64,000 nt of DNA, taken from NCBI RefSeq assembly GCF_001038425.2, contig NZ_LDPV02000053.1:186001-250000 (forward strand), in the 5' to 3' direction. Of the stretch, positions 28,194 through 37,377 are shown one piece after another (the stretch's first letter is position 1; each line of letters opens with the position of its first letter). This stretch comes from Ornithinibacillus contaminans (GTDB lineage: Bacteria > Bacillota > Bacilli > Bacillales > Amphibacillaceae). The notes beneath the pieces are model-generated. The model was not told where the DNA came from. It saw only the letters and a program-made list of their open reading frames with translations, and did not search any database. The translations under genes were made by a program, and so were the position numbers.

Positions 28194-28270
28194 AGTGCCG
28201 ATAGGAAAGGATAACTACCTTTCTCTTTGGCAAAAGAGAAACTAAAATCAATTATAAAGGGGAAAAGAAT

Positions 28271-28732
28271 TTGGAGTCAGTATTACAAGAAAAAAGTAAG
28301 GCTATCACGGTCTTATTAAATGGGACGATATCGTCTATTCAACATGTCATACCGATTAAACATGAAATACGTAAGCCGGAGCTTTCTAATGAGTCATTGA
28401 AGCTTCAATTCGGCGTATTAATTGGTATTACTGGAGATGTGAAAGGGAAGTTAGTGTTATCTGCCGATCAATCTGTGTTCGGTGCTATTGGACAAGCTAT
28501 GTTCGGTATGCCACTAGAAGGGGAAATGCTAACATCGTTTAGTGGTGAGTTAGGGAATATGATTGCTGGTGGTCTTTCCACAAATATTGTTCAAAGTGGA
28601 CTGAAGACTGATATTACAGCCCCAACCATTATCGAGGGGAACACGAACTTATCTGGCTATGAAAAGGCGATAAAATTACCAGTGGTTTTTGAATCTGTAG
28701 GAGAGCTTATCCTATATTTGTTAGTAGATTAA
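28271..28732 (+). CDS. cheX: CheX-like CheY-P phosphatase
   Basis: This 153-residue protein has the CheC/CheX/FliY phosphatase fold, with the active-site pair E93 and N96 in FSGELGNMIAGG and the GDVKGKLVLS strand typical of CheX. It would dephosphorylate the response regulator encoded at 31230. The start is TTG 28271 with AAGGGG about nine bases upstream. It is the first gene after the c-di-GMP riboswitch. Confidence 0.88.
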   Translation: MESVLQEKSKAITVLLNGTISSIQHVIPIKHEIRKPELSNESLKLQFGVLIGITGDVKGKLVLSADQSVFGAIGQAMFGMPLEGEMLTSFSGELGNMIAGGLSTNIVQSGLKTDITAPTIIEGNTNLSGYEKAIKLPVVFESVGELILYLLVD

Positions 28733-28756
28733 TAGACTGGAAGGAAGTGCAGCACC

Positions 28757-30739
28757 ATGAATACAGACCAATACATAGAAGTATTCCTTGATGAGAGTCG
28801 AGAACATCTGCAAGCGATTAATGATAATTTATTAAAGCTTGAGAAACAGCCAACTGAAATCGACATTGTCCAAGAAATTTTCCGTTCCGCACATACTTTA
28901 AAAGGGATGTCTGCCACGATGGGCTTTGAAGATATTGCTTCCTTAACCCATCAAATGGAAAACGTCTTGGATAAAATTCGTCACCTGGAATTAACTGTTT
29001 CCACCGAAGTCATTGACATTACCTTTGCTGCTGTTGGAGCGTTAGAGGAAATGGTAGGAGAAATCGGTGCAGGAAATGATGGGAAAAAGGATGTAACAGA
29101 GCTTGTTTCTAGCTTAAAACAACTAGAAACTGGTAATTACACTCCTGAAAAAGCTGCTCAACCAAGTGAAGCTGTAGCAACTAATTCAACAACACTTGCA
29201 CTTGATCAGTATCAATCAACTGTTATCGCCCAGGCGATGGAAAATGGTTACCATGCCTATCAAGTGACGGTTCAGTTGAATGACGATTGTATTTTGAAAG
29301 GGCCAAGAGCTTATATGGTCTTTGATAAGCTGGATGGTCTTGGTGATGTTATTAAAACTGACCCAGAGGTTGAGGATATTGAGGAAGGTAATTTTGAGCA
29401 ATCATTCTCCTTACTCTTTTTAACCGAGGAAACTGCGGACGCAGTTAAGCAAGCAATCGAGTCCGTGTCAGAGATCAATCAAGTCACCGTTACAGATTTT
29501 TCTTTTGAGAAAAAAGAGGAATCCAAAGCGGATACCGTATCAAAAACTGATCAAGCTGAAAAAGAAGCAAAGGCAACGACTTCTGATAAGCCTAAGCAAT
29601 CGAAAACGATTCGTGTCAATATTGAACGTATTGATAGTTTAATGAATCTATTCGAAGAGGTTATTATTGATCGAAGTCGTTTAGAAGATTTATCACAGAA
29701 ATATAAGGATCAAGAATTTACCGAGACAGTGGAGAACCTAGCTCGTGTTACCGAGGATATGCAGGGGCTCATGTTGGCGATGCGTATGGTACCTGTTGAG
29801 CAGGTCTTCAATCGTTTTCCGCGAATGGTTCGAGACCTTTCGAAGGATTTACAAAAGAAAATTTCACTTGAAATTATCGGTAGTGAAACCGAGCTAGATC
29901 GTACCGTTATTGATGAAATTGGTGATCCGCTTGTACACTTAATTCGTAATTCACTCGATCACGGTATTGAGTCTCCGGAGAAACGTAGACAGGCTGGAAA
30001 ACCAGAAGAAGGAAGAATTGTTCTTCAGGCTTATCATAGTGGAAATCATGTGTTTATTGATATTGAGGATGATGGTGCTGGGATTAATCGTGAAAAGGTG
30101 GAAGCCAAAGCGATTGAAAATGGCTTAATTAGTGTCGAGAATTCGAAGCAATTAACCGATGAGGAAGTATATCATTTAATCTTTGCTTCTGGATTTAGTA
30201 CAGCTGACCAAATATCCGATATTTCCGGCCGTGGTGTTGGGCTGGATGTCGTGAAAAACAAGATTGAGTCCCTTGGTGGTTCGATTATTGTGACGTCTTA
30301 TCCTGGTAAGGGAAGTAAGTTTTCGATTCAATTACCGTTAACACTTTCGATTTTATCGACGTTATTAGTGAAAGTGCAACAGGAAACTTTTGCAGTTCCG
30401 TTATCTTCTATTATCGAGACGGTTGCCTTGAATGATCAAGATATTAAATATGTCCATGGACAAAAAGTGATGGACTTTAGAGGTCATATTGTTCCACTTG
30501 TTTCCTTAAACACCGTATATGGTGTTACAGATGAAGACGTGTCTAGTAATTCGGCTGTTATTATTCAAAAAGGTGATAAGCGAACAGGGTTACTAGTGGA
30601 TTCCTTTATTGGCCAACGTGAAGTGGTCTTGAAATCACTAGGTAATTATTTGAAAAATGTCTTTGCGATAAGTGGAGCAACCATTTTGGGTAATGGTGAG
30701 GTTTGCTTAATTGTTGATCCAAATGCATTAGTAAAATAA
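28757..30739 (+). CDS. cheA: Chemotaxis histidine kinase CheA
   Basis: This 660-residue kinase has the full CheA order. P1 (Hpt) has phospho-acceptor H46 in FRSAHTLKGMSATMGF. P2 (about residues 150-250) is a CheY-docking domain. P3 is the dimerisation domain near NIERIDSLMNLFEEVIIDR. P4 is the HATPase domain (NSLDHGIESPEKRR, DDGAGIN, GRGVGLDVVK). P5 is CheW-like and C-terminal. It pairs with the CheW and CheY encoded downstream. No receptor (MCP), CheR, CheB or flagellar gene lies in the window, so the output may be non-motility or the receptors may be elsewhere. Confidence 0.95.
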   Translation: MNTDQYIEVFLDESREHLQAINDNLLKLEKQPTEIDIVQEIFRSAHTLKGMSATMGFEDIASLTHQMENVLDKIRHLELTVSTEVIDITFAAVGALEEMVGEIGAGNDGKKDVTELVSSLKQLETGNYTPEKAAQPSEAVATNSTTLALDQYQSTVIAQAMENGYHAYQVTVQLNDDCILKGPRAYMVFDKLDGLGDVIKTDPEVEDIEEGNFEQSFSLLFLTEETADAVKQAIESVSEINQVTVTDFSFEKKEESKADTVSKTDQAEKEAKATTSDKPKQSKTIRVNIERIDSLMNLFEEVIIDRSRLEDLSQKYKDQEFTETVENLARVTEDMQGLMLAMRMVPVEQVFNRFPRMVRDLSKDLQKKISLEIIGSETELDRTVIDEIGDPLVHLIRNSLDHGIESPEKRRQAGKPEEGRIVLQAYHSGNHVFIDIEDDGAGINREKVEAKAIENGLISVENSKQLTDEEVYHLIFASGFSTADQISDISGRGVGLDVVKNKIESLGGSIIVTSYPGKGSKFSIQLPLTLSILSTLLVKVQQETFAVPLSSIIETVALNDQDIKYVHGQKVMDFRGHIVPLVSLNTVYGVTDEDVSSNSAVIIQKGDKRTGLLVDSFIGQREVVLKSLGNYLKNVFAISGATILGNGEVCLIVDPNALVK

Positions 30740-30754
30740 ATAGGAGGCACCAAG

Positions 30755-31213
30755 ATGGAAGAATCAATTAAAGTTATCGTATTTACGTTGAATGGGCAGC
30801 GCTATGGTACAGATGTGCAACAAGTGATGTCAATCGAAAAAATGAAAGATATTACAGCAGTACCTGGAACCTCCGAATTTATTAAAGGGATTATGAATTT
30901 GCATGGGGAGACAGTACCTGTAGTAGACTTAAAGGAACGCCTTGAGATGAGCAAGAATGAGGCATCAGATTTGAACCGAATTATTGTCATTCGTGTCGAT
31001 GATATTCAAGTTGGATTAATTGTAGATGCCGCAACAGATGTCATGGATATTGATTCAAGTGTAATCGAAGCTGCTCATGAAATGGGTGGTATGGTTCAAA
31101 AGGAATATATCCGTGGTGTGGCAAAATTAGAAAACGAATTACTAATTTTACTGGAATTAAAGAAAGTATTAGCAATGGAAGAAACGGAAGAATTAAAAGA
31201 AGTAGTTCAGTAA
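30755..31213 (+). CDS. cheW: Chemotaxis coupling protein CheW
   Basis: This 152-residue scaffold couples receptors to CheA. It shows the CheW blocks KVIVFTLNGQRYGTDVQQV, FIKGIMNLHGETVPVVDLKERL and QVGLIVDAATDVM. It lies 15 bases after cheA with RBS AGGAGG, within the riboswitch-controlled operon. Confidence 0.95.
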   Translation: MEESIKVIVFTLNGQRYGTDVQQVMSIEKMKDITAVPGTSEFIKGIMNLHGETVPVVDLKERLEMSKNEASDLNRIIVIRVDDIQVGLIVDAATDVMDIDSSVIEAAHEMGGMVQKEYIRGVAKLENELLILLELKKVLAMEETEELKEVVQ

Positions 31214-31229
31214 TGGAGGGCACCCGAGA

Positions 31230-31586
31230 ATGGCTAGAGTATTAATTACAGATGATGCAGCTTTTATGCGCATGCAGTTGAAGGATATTGTATCTAAGCT
31301 AGGGCATGAGGTTGTAGGAGAAGCAGAAAACGGATTAGTAGCGATTGAAAAAGCTAAAGAGCTAGGACCAGACTTAATTACGATGGATATTACCATGCCT
31401 GAGATGAATGGTGTCGATGCAACAGCTGAAATAAAAAAGGTATTACCAGATGTCAAAATTATCATGTGTTCAGCAATGGGGCAGCAAGGTATGGTAGTTG
31501 ATGCGATTAAAGCAGGTGCGAGTGATTTTGTTGTAAAACCATTTAATGCCGATAGAATTTCAGAATCAATTGCAAAGGTGCTATAA
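31230..31586 (+). CDS. cheY: CheY-type response regulator
   Basis: This 118-residue single-domain receiver has the acidic pocket (D8, D9), phospho-acceptor D53 in LITMDITMPEMNG, the conserved serine in MCSAMG and the lysine in DFVVKPF. It has no output domain, as expected for CheY acting through protein contact. It is the last gene of the operon, followed by a strong terminator, and is the likely substrate of the CheX at 28271. Confidence 0.95.
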   Translation: MARVLITDDAAFMRMQLKDIVSKLGHEVVGEAENGLVAIEKAKELGPDLITMDITMPEMNGVDATAEIKKVLPDVKIIMCSAMGQQGMVVDAIKAGASDFVVKPFNADRISESIAKVL

Positions 31587-31609
31587 ACCTATCTATCTAT
31601 TTTTTAAAG

Positions 31610-31645
31610 AAGCAATGTATCTTTCATAGGATATATTGCTTTTTT
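31610..31645 (+). terminator. Terminator of the chemosensory operon
   Basis: AAGCAATGTATC (31610-31621) pairs with GATATATTGCTT (31630-31641) with one G-U pair, followed by a T run. Confidence 0.9.
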
Positions 31646-31694
31646 AGTTGTAACATCTACTGGACAACCAACTAATTGTCGAATGGGGTGGTCT

Positions 31695-31772
31695 GTGGTA
31701 CATTTAAAAATGGAAGGGGTTTCAATTGTTGGGTTGATTCTAGTTTTCTTGTATTTTACGGTACTGTTTTAG
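31695..31772 (+). CDS. Possible 25-residue hydrophobic peptide
   Basis: GTG 31695 opens a 25-codon frame whose product is one hydrophobic segment (VSIVGLILVFLYFTVLF). GGGGTG lies only four bases upstream, so translation is doubtful. It sits between the cheY terminator and the glucosidase gene. It is listed because isolated single-helix peptides are easily missed. Confidence 0.25.
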   Translation: MVHLKMEGVSIVGLILVFLYFTVLF

Positions 31773-31836
31773 GAGAACTAGAAATCAGGCAGAAACTCAT
31801 CGTGTTTCTACAACAGCAGAAGGGGAGTTATCATAA

Positions 31837-33516
31837 ATGAACAAGCAATGGTGGAAAGAAAGCGTTGTCTATCAGGTTTACCCGCGTAGTTTTAATGATA
31901 GTAATGGAGATGGTATTGGGGATATTAAAGGGATCACCCAAAAGTTAGATTACTTGAGAGACCTAGGTATTGATGTGATTTGGCTTTCTCCTGTCTATAA
32001 GTCTCCGAATGACGATAATGGCTATGATATTAGCGATTACCAGAATATAATGGATGAATTTGGTACGATGGCAGATTGGGAGGAGCTATTGGCGGAAGTT
32101 CATCAACGTGATATGAAGCTAATCATGGATTTAGTGGTGAACCATTCCTCTGATGAGCATGCATGGTTTGCTGAATCCAGAAAGTCTAAGGATAATCCGT
32201 ATCGCGATTATTACATTTGGCGTCCGGGAAAAGATGGTCGCGAGCCAAACAACTGGGAGTCCACCTTCAGTGGGTCCGCGTGGCAATATGATGAGGCAAC
32301 AGAGGAGTACTTTTTACATTTATTTAGTAAAAAGCAACCAGACTTGAACTGGGAAAACGAAACATTAAGAGAAGAAATATATAGCATGATGAAATGGTGG
32401 TTGGATAAAGGAATTGATGGCTTCCGAATGGACGTTATTAATTTTATTTCCAAAGCACCGGGTCTTCCAGATGGTGATAATCCAGAGGGGAGAAAGTACG
32501 TAAGTGGTGGCCAACATTTTGTAAATGGACCAAGAATTCATGACTATTTACAAGAGATGAATCAAAAGGTATTAGCAAATTATGATATATTAACCGTTGG
32601 TGAAATGCCAGGTGCTAGTGTGGAGGATGCGAGGCTCTACACAGATCCTCATCGGGCGGAGTTAAATATGGTATTTACATTTGAGCATATGGATCTTGAT
32701 TCCGGGCCACATGGAAAGTGGGATTTAAAGCCGTTAAAATTAACGGATTTAAAAGCGAACATAACAAAATGGCAAACCGGCTTACATGGTGTTGGTTGGA
32801 ATAGTTTGTACATGAATAATCATGACCAGCCACGGATGGTGTCGCGCTTTGGTGATGATAAAAACTATCGAGTAGAATCGGCTAAAATGCTCGCAACCTT
32901 CCTACATATGCTGCAAGGGACACCTTATGTGTACCAAGGGGAAGAAATTGGGATGACCAATGTTCGTTTTGAATCAATTGATGCCTATAAAGATATTGAA
33001 ATTCATAATATGTACCGTGAGAAAGTGATAGATGGTAATGAATCACATGATAAGGTGATGGAATCGATATATGTCAAGGGGCGTGATAATGCACGTACAC
33101 CAATGCAGTGGGATTCTAGTGAGAATGCTGGTTTTACAACTGGAGAACCTTGGATTGCAGTAAACCCTAACTATACGGATATCAATGCCGAACAAGCGGT
33201 AAATGATCCGGATTCTATTTACCATTATTACCGTAAACTAATCCAGCTACGAAAAACCCATCCAATCATTGTGTATGGAGCGTATCAACTGCTAGATGAA
33301 GAAAATGAACACATTTATTCCTATTTACGAGCCTATGAGAATCAAAGACTACTTGTCGTGACAAACTTTAGTGGTAAAGAAGTTAATTATAAAATACCTA
33401 ACGAGTTAACAACTGGAGAGATACTGGTAGGAAATTATGCTGACATACCAGCAGAAGATGAAGGTAGAATGGTATTACGACCTTATGAAGCACGGGTTTA
33501 TTGGCTAATTTCATAA
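31837..33516 (+). CDS. malL: Oligo-1,6-glucosidase (GH13)
   Basis: This 559-residue cytosolic GH13 enzyme cleaves alpha-1,6 (and possibly alpha-1,4) linkages at the non-reducing end of isomalto-oligosaccharides. The nucleophile is D199 in GFRMDVINF, the acid/base E256 in LTVGEMPGA, and the third carboxylate lies in NNHDQPR. Valine at 200 directly after the nucleophile is the residue associated with alpha-1,6 specificity in this group, as opposed to threonine in maltases. It has RBS AGGGGAG, stands alone, and ends in a terminator. Confidence 0.93.
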   Translation: MNKQWWKESVVYQVYPRSFNDSNGDGIGDIKGITQKLDYLRDLGIDVIWLSPVYKSPNDDNGYDISDYQNIMDEFGTMADWEELLAEVHQRDMKLIMDLVVNHSSDEHAWFAESRKSKDNPYRDYYIWRPGKDGREPNNWESTFSGSAWQYDEATEEYFLHLFSKKQPDLNWENETLREEIYSMMKWWLDKGIDGFRMDVINFISKAPGLPDGDNPEGRKYVSGGQHFVNGPRIHDYLQEMNQKVLANYDILTVGEMPGASVEDARLYTDPHRAELNMVFTFEHMDLDSGPHGKWDLKPLKLTDLKANITKWQTGLHGVGWNSLYMNNHDQPRMVSRFGDDKNYRVESAKMLATFLHMLQGTPYVYQGEEIGMTNVRFESIDAYKDIEIHNMYREKVIDGNESHDKVMESIYVKGRDNARTPMQWDSSENAGFTTGEPWIAVNPNYTDINAEQAVNDPDSIYHYYRKLIQLRKTHPIIVYGAYQLLDEENEHIYSYLRAYENQRLLVVTNFSGKEVNYKIPNELTTGEILVGNYADIPAEDEGRMVLRPYEARVYWLIS

Positions 33517-33530
33517 TCGTGTTTAATTGA

Positions 33531-33577
33531 AAAGACTGGGGTAAGAGTAAAGACACTTTTATCCTAGTCTTTTTTTG
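33531..33577 (+). terminator. Rho-independent terminator after the glucosidase
   Basis: AAAGACTGGGGTAA pairs with TTATCCTAGTCTTT using G-U pairs, followed by seven T residues. Confidence 0.88.
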
Positions 33578-33631
33578 TTCTAAATGAACAATTTTATGCT
33601 AAAATAGCACAGATAAACGTAAACTATACGG

Positions 33632-33686
33632 AAATAACAACGCAAAATAACAATTCAAAGGGTATCTGTATTAAAAATTGTTATTA
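33632..33686. promoter_or_regulatory. Three AAATAACAA boxes upstream of the DeoR-type gene
   Basis: AAATAACAA occurs at 33632-33640 and 33645-33653 as direct repeats 13 bases apart, and once inverted (TTGTTATTA, 33678-33686). The second and third also form ten-base inverted arms (AATAACAATT and AATTGTTATT). Repeated boxes of this kind suit a DeoR-family autoregulator, but no binding evidence exists. Confidence 0.45.
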
Positions 33687-33771
33687 TCTAACAAATGCAA
33701 TTGTGCGAGATGAGTATTTCGGCATAAATCGATAAAATTCGATAATTTTTAAAACTTTTTATAAAAATATA

Positions 33772-33800
33772 TTGACAATTTCGAACACCTAAAACATAAT
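33772..33800 (+). promoter_or_regulatory. Promoter of the DeoR-type regulator gene
   Basis: TTGACA (33772-33777), a 17-base spacer and CATAAT (33795-33800) form a good sigma-A promoter about 50 bases upstream of the GTG start. Confidence 0.7.
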
Positions 33801-33857
33801 ATAACAGAAGTGGTTGTTTGAAATTAACAAATTTTTTGGTAAGTGAGTTGAAGTTGA

Positions 33858-34619
33858 GTGTTTCCAATAGAGAGAAGAAAATGGTTAGAACAACAAATTT
33901 TAATCAACAAAAAGATTGACATCGAAGAAGTTTCTCAACAGTTGGATGTATCATCAATGACAATTCGAAGAGATTTAAAGGAATTAGAAGCTAAAGGCAA
34001 GGTAATCCGAACCTATGGTGGAGCAGTTTCGCTTGAGATGGTTGCAGAGGAAGTTCCTTATTCTTCTAAGGCAACTAAAAACAGCAACCAAAAGAAAGCG
34101 GTTGCACGAAAAGCCTTATCGCTGATTGAAGAAAACTTTACAATTATTTTGGATTCAGGCACAACCACTTTGGAACTGGCGAAGCTCCTGAAGCATCGCA
34201 ATGACTTAACAATCGTTACAAACGATGTGAACATTGCAAGTGAGCTATTGGACAGTTCCAACAAAGTAATTGTAACAGGTGGCGAATTGCAGCAAGGAAT
34301 TGGCGCGTTATATGGAACTGCTACACAACAAATGCTCGAGATTATTCATGCAGATATCTTCTTCTTAGGTGCGCATGCAATCGATGTAGAAAGTGGCGTA
34401 ACAGCACCAACCTTTGAAAAGTCATTGATTAAACAGCTGATGGTTAATGCAGCGGCAAGAACATGGTTGTTAGCGGATAGCAGTAAATTTAACAAAAAAG
34501 CTTTTTCTAAAGTATGTAGTCTTAATGAAATTGAAGGAATCATAACGGATCAAAACACAGATTCTCAGATTGTGGAAGTTTATCAGGAGAAGACACAGCT
34601 TTTATTGACGGATTCTTAA
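33858..34619 (+). CDS. DeoR-family transcriptional regulator
   Basis: This 253-residue regulator has the DeoR helix-turn-helix (INKKIDIEEVSQQLDVSSMTIRRDL) followed by GKVIRTYGGAV, and a DeoR C-terminal sensor domain (ILDSGTTTLELAKLL, VIVTGGELQ, LLADSSKFNKKAF) that binds phosphorylated sugars or sugar acids. GTG 33858 matches the usual N-terminus (MFPIERRKWLEQQIL). It precedes the pdxA-TTT-glcDF cluster in the same direction and is its likely regulator. Confidence 0.88.
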   Translation: MFPIERRKWLEQQILINKKIDIEEVSQQLDVSSMTIRRDLKELEAKGKVIRTYGGAVSLEMVAEEVPYSSKATKNSNQKKAVARKALSLIEENFTIILDSGTTTLELAKLLKHRNDLTIVTNDVNIASELLDSSNKVIVTGGELQQGIGALYGTATQQMLEIIHADIFFLGAHAIDVESGVTAPTFEKSLIKQLMVNAAARTWLLADSSKFNKKAFSKVCSLNEIEGIITDQNTDSQIVEVYQEKTQLLLTDS

Positions 34620-34628
34620 TGTCATAAA

Positions 34629-34680
34629 TTGTAAACGCATACGTAACAGAATATTTTAGGAAATGTTAATTTGCTAACAT
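34629..34680. promoter_or_regulatory. Candidate cre and inverted repeat upstream of pdxA-like gene
   Basis: TTGTAAACGCATACG (34629-34643) matches the cre consensus at 14 of 15 positions. ATGTTA-N6-TAACAT (34663-34680) is a separate dyad that may be an operator for the neighbouring DeoR-type regulator. Confidence 0.4.
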
Positions 34681-34749
34681 CCAAGGTATAGCCGCTTTAT
34701 TAAATTTTAGTACCAACTTTAAAAAACAACGATTGTGGGGGAAGCTATC

Positions 34750-35745
34750 ATGAAAAAGGAAGACCTAACTATTGCTGTCACTTTAGGTGATGCGACAGGT
34801 ATTGGACCTGAATTGATTGTAAAATCTTTTCAAGACAGTTCCATTCGGGATTTAGCAACATGGGTAATCATTGGGGACAAGCGAGTACTAAAGCAAGGGG
34901 AAGAAATTGCTGGTGCAACGCTTGATGTCATTGAAATCGACCATGTTGAGCAGGCAACAACGAATAAAGGAAGTATGTACTTTATTAATCTAGCAAACTT
35001 AGATCCTAGTGAATACACACTTGGAACCTTATCACCGAACTCCGGGAAGGTTACAGGAGAAACATTAAAATATGTATTAGATTTAGCGAAATCTAAGAAA
35101 ATCGATGGTGTTGTTTATGCACCACTAAATAAAGAAGCATTACATCGTGGAGGGCATCACTTCCAAGATGAACTTCATTTCTTTGCAGATTTACTAGATT
35201 GTAAAGAAGGATTCAGTGAAATCAATGTGATGAATAAGCTTTGGGTAACACGTGCTACTTCACATATCGCTTTGAAAAATGTAAGCGAAAACATCACGAA
35301 GGAGAGAATCGTTCAGCGCATTCGCTTTGCAGACGCAACGTTGAAATCAGCAGGCTATGAAAATCCAAAAATCGTTGTATCAGCTTTAAACCCACATGCT
35401 GGTGAAGGTGGAATGCTAGGCAATGAGGAGATTGACCATATCATCCCTGCCATTACAGAAATGCAAGCAGAAGGGATAAATGTTCATGGTCCTTATCCCG
35501 CGGATACATTATTCTTACGCTTAGAAAAAGACCCGTTTGATTGCTTACTAGCAATGTATCATGATCAAGCACAAACAGGGATGAAATTACTAGGATTCAA
35601 CCGAGGCGTTACGATGAGTGGTGGCTTACCAATCACACTTACAACGCCAGCACACGGAACTGCTTTTGATATTGCTGGAAAAGGAACTGCAGATCCAGGT
35701 GCTACAAAAGAAGCGATTAAAATGGCTGTTCGTATGAATAGCTAA
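34750..35745 (+). CDS. PdxA-family dehydrogenase (PdxA2-like, catabolic)
   Basis: This 331-residue metal- and NAD-dependent dehydrogenase belongs to the PdxA family. Metal-ligand regions are visible in HRGGHHFQDELHFF, LNPHAGEGG and MYHDQAQTGMK. PdxA makes pyridoxine precursor, but catabolic PdxA2 paralogues oxidise D-erythronate or D-threonate 4-phosphate, and other relatives act on unphosphorylated aromatic cis-diols. The context (DeoR regulator, organic-acid transporter, GlcDF) supports catabolism. No DUF1537 kinase, the usual PdxA2 partner, is present. ATG 34750 with GTGGGGG eight bases upstream is preferred to the in-frame GTG at 34735. Confidence 0.82.
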   Translation: MKKEDLTIAVTLGDATGIGPELIVKSFQDSSIRDLATWVIIGDKRVLKQGEEIAGATLDVIEIDHVEQATTNKGSMYFINLANLDPSEYTLGTLSPNSGKVTGETLKYVLDLAKSKKIDGVVYAPLNKEALHRGGHHFQDELHFFADLLDCKEGFSEINVMNKLWVTRATSHIALKNVSENITKERIVQRIRFADATLKSAGYENPKIVVSALNPHAGEGGMLGNEEIDHIIPAITEMQAEGINVHGPYPADTLFLRLEKDPFDCLLAMYHDQAQTGMKLLGFNRGVTMSGGLPITLTTPAHGTAFDIAGKGTADPGATKEAIKMAVRMNS

Positions 35746-35787
35746 TAACAACCTATTACGAAATGTGAAAAATAAGGAGGAAACAAA

Positions 35788-36762
35788 ATGTTTAAAAAGA
35801 AATCATTCGTTGCTGGATTATTTGTTTTATTACTTTTAGTAATGACAGCGTGTTCAAATGCTGGTGGTGGAGAGGCTTCTGTAGAAGATTATCCAGAACG
35901 TGATGTGGAAGTTTATGTTGGACATGGTCCTGGTGGTGGTACGGACACCTTCGTACGAACTCTTACGAATTTAATCAGTGAAGATATTGGTGGAAACTTT
36001 AACGTTATCAACCAAGAAGGTGGATCTGGTGTTATTGCGATGCAAAATGCAATGAAGGAAAAAGCAGATGGCTACACATTAGTTGGGGATTCTGCTTATG
36101 CGGTAACGACTGCAGCTGGAACAAACAAATTTGGTCTTGATAAAGTAAAACCAATTGCACGTATTCAAAGTGATATTTATGCATTACAAGTGAAAAAAGG
36201 TTCGTTTGAAAGTATTGATGAGTTAGTGGAATATGCAAAACAAAACCCTGGTAAAGTAAATATCGGTGCTGTGGGGACAATGGGAATTGATGAAATTACT
36301 GCGCGTAGATTCATTAAAGAGTCTGGAAGTGAAATGAATTATATCCCATTAGAAGGTGCAGGTAATATGCATTCTGACTTACTAGGTGGACATATTGACG
36401 TCATCCTTGAAGAAGTTGGACCGACTGTTTCGTATATTGAAGAGGGAGAATTCGTTCCATTATTATTCTTTGCAGAAGAGCGCTTAGAAGCTTTCCCAGA
36501 TGTACCGACTTCAGTTGAAAAAGGTTGGGATATCACAGATGGTGTTGAGCGTTATCTAATGATTCATGCAGATGCACCACAGGAAATTGTAGATTTACTT
36601 GAAGAATCTGCTAAGAAAGCAATGGAAACAGAAGAGTACAAAGAATATGCGAAGAATTCTTATCTAGACCTTCGTGATGGTTGGATGGGTTCTGAAGACT
36701 TCACGAAAAAGCTAGAACAAGATATCGAGAAATATAAAGAAATCATTGCTGAAATTGAATAA
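35788..36762 (+). CDS. tctC: Tripartite tricarboxylate transporter substrate-binding lipoprotein
   Basis: This 324-residue TctC/Bug-family binding protein has a lipobox (LLVMTACSN). Typical family blocks are GHGPGGGTDTFVRTL, NQEGGSGVIAMQNAMKEKADGYTL, YAKQNPGKVNIGAVGTMG and DVPTSVEKGWD. It captures an organic acid for TctA/TctB. RBS AAGGAGG precedes ATG 35788. A hairpin follows the gene. Confidence 0.93.
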   Translation: MFKKKSFVAGLFVLLLLVMTACSNAGGGEASVEDYPERDVEVYVGHGPGGGTDTFVRTLTNLISEDIGGNFNVINQEGGSGVIAMQNAMKEKADGYTLVGDSAYAVTTAAGTNKFGLDKVKPIARIQSDIYALQVKKGSFESIDELVEYAKQNPGKVNIGAVGTMGIDEITARRFIKESGSEMNYIPLEGAGNMHSDLLGGHIDVILEEVGPTVSYIEEGEFVPLLFFAEERLEAFPDVPTSVEKGWDITDGVERYLMIHADAPQEIVDLLEESAKKAMETEEYKEYAKNSYLDLRDGWMGSEDFTKKLEQDIEKYKEIIAEIE

Positions 36763-36782
36763 TAACTGAAAGTGATTTGATG

Positions 36783-36799
36783 AGGGGGGATTTCCCCCT
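36783..36799 (+). other. Intercistronic hairpin between tctC and tctB
   Basis: AGGGGG pairs with CCCCCT around a five-base loop directly after the tctC stop region. It has no long T run and likely protects the tctC mRNA end or lowers downstream expression. Confidence 0.6.
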
Positions 36800-36824
36800 T
36801 CGTTATTTAGGGAGGAAATACAGA

Positions 36825-37349
36825 ATGAAATCAAATTTGGTATTAGGAAGTATAACAATTCTGTTTTCTGTGTTTTTCTTAATAATGACGTTTCAAATTC
36901 CAGATTCTAGAACAACAACTATAATTGGATCGTCGGAATGGCCAATGCTTATCTTGATTTTTATGTTAATCATGGGTGTTCTTCAGATTATTAAAACCGT
37001 TCTAGAAAGTAAACGAAGTGTTGCTAATTTAGATGAAGGAACAGAGGAAGAAGAGGTATTACAAGAATCACAAGGAAGAGTAAATGAAAGCTTAAAAGGG
37101 AGCCATTGGTATATTTTAATAGCGATGGCAGTTTATGTAGCGTTGTTACAATTCATCGGCTTCTTATTTGCTACACCACTTTTATTCTTGTTTACGGCTT
37201 GGCTACTTGGAATGAGAAAGAAAAGCCATCTAGTTCTAACCACTGTTATTAGTACGGTAATCTTCGTTGTTATCTTTATCTATGTGCTAGGAATTCCATT
37301 CCCACGAGGAACTGGCATTTTCCAGACATTTAGTTACTGGATTTATTAA
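36825..37349 (+). CDS. tctB: Tripartite tricarboxylate transporter small membrane subunit
   Basis: This 174-residue protein has four transmembrane helices with an acidic cytoplasmic loop (DEGTEEEEVLQ) after the second, typical of TctB. ATG 36825 with GGGAGG just upstream is chosen; the frame is open earlier, but that region forms the intercistronic hairpin. Confidence 0.9.
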   Translation: MKSNLVLGSITILFSVFFLIMTFQIPDSRTTTIIGSSEWPMLILIFMLIMGVLQIIKTVLESKRSVANLDEGTEEEEVLQESQGRVNESLKGSHWYILIAMAVYVALLQFIGFLFATPLLFLFTAWLLGMRKKSHLVLTTVISTVIFVVIFIYVLGIPFPRGTGIFQTFSYWIY

Positions 37350-37377
37350 GAAAAGAGTGGAGAAAGGAGTGTAACGA

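Noticed and set aside
36777-36824. N-terminal extension of TctB
   Set aside because: The extra codons coincide with a GC-rich intercistronic hairpin. GGGAGG before ATG 36825 gives a better start and the normal TctB length.
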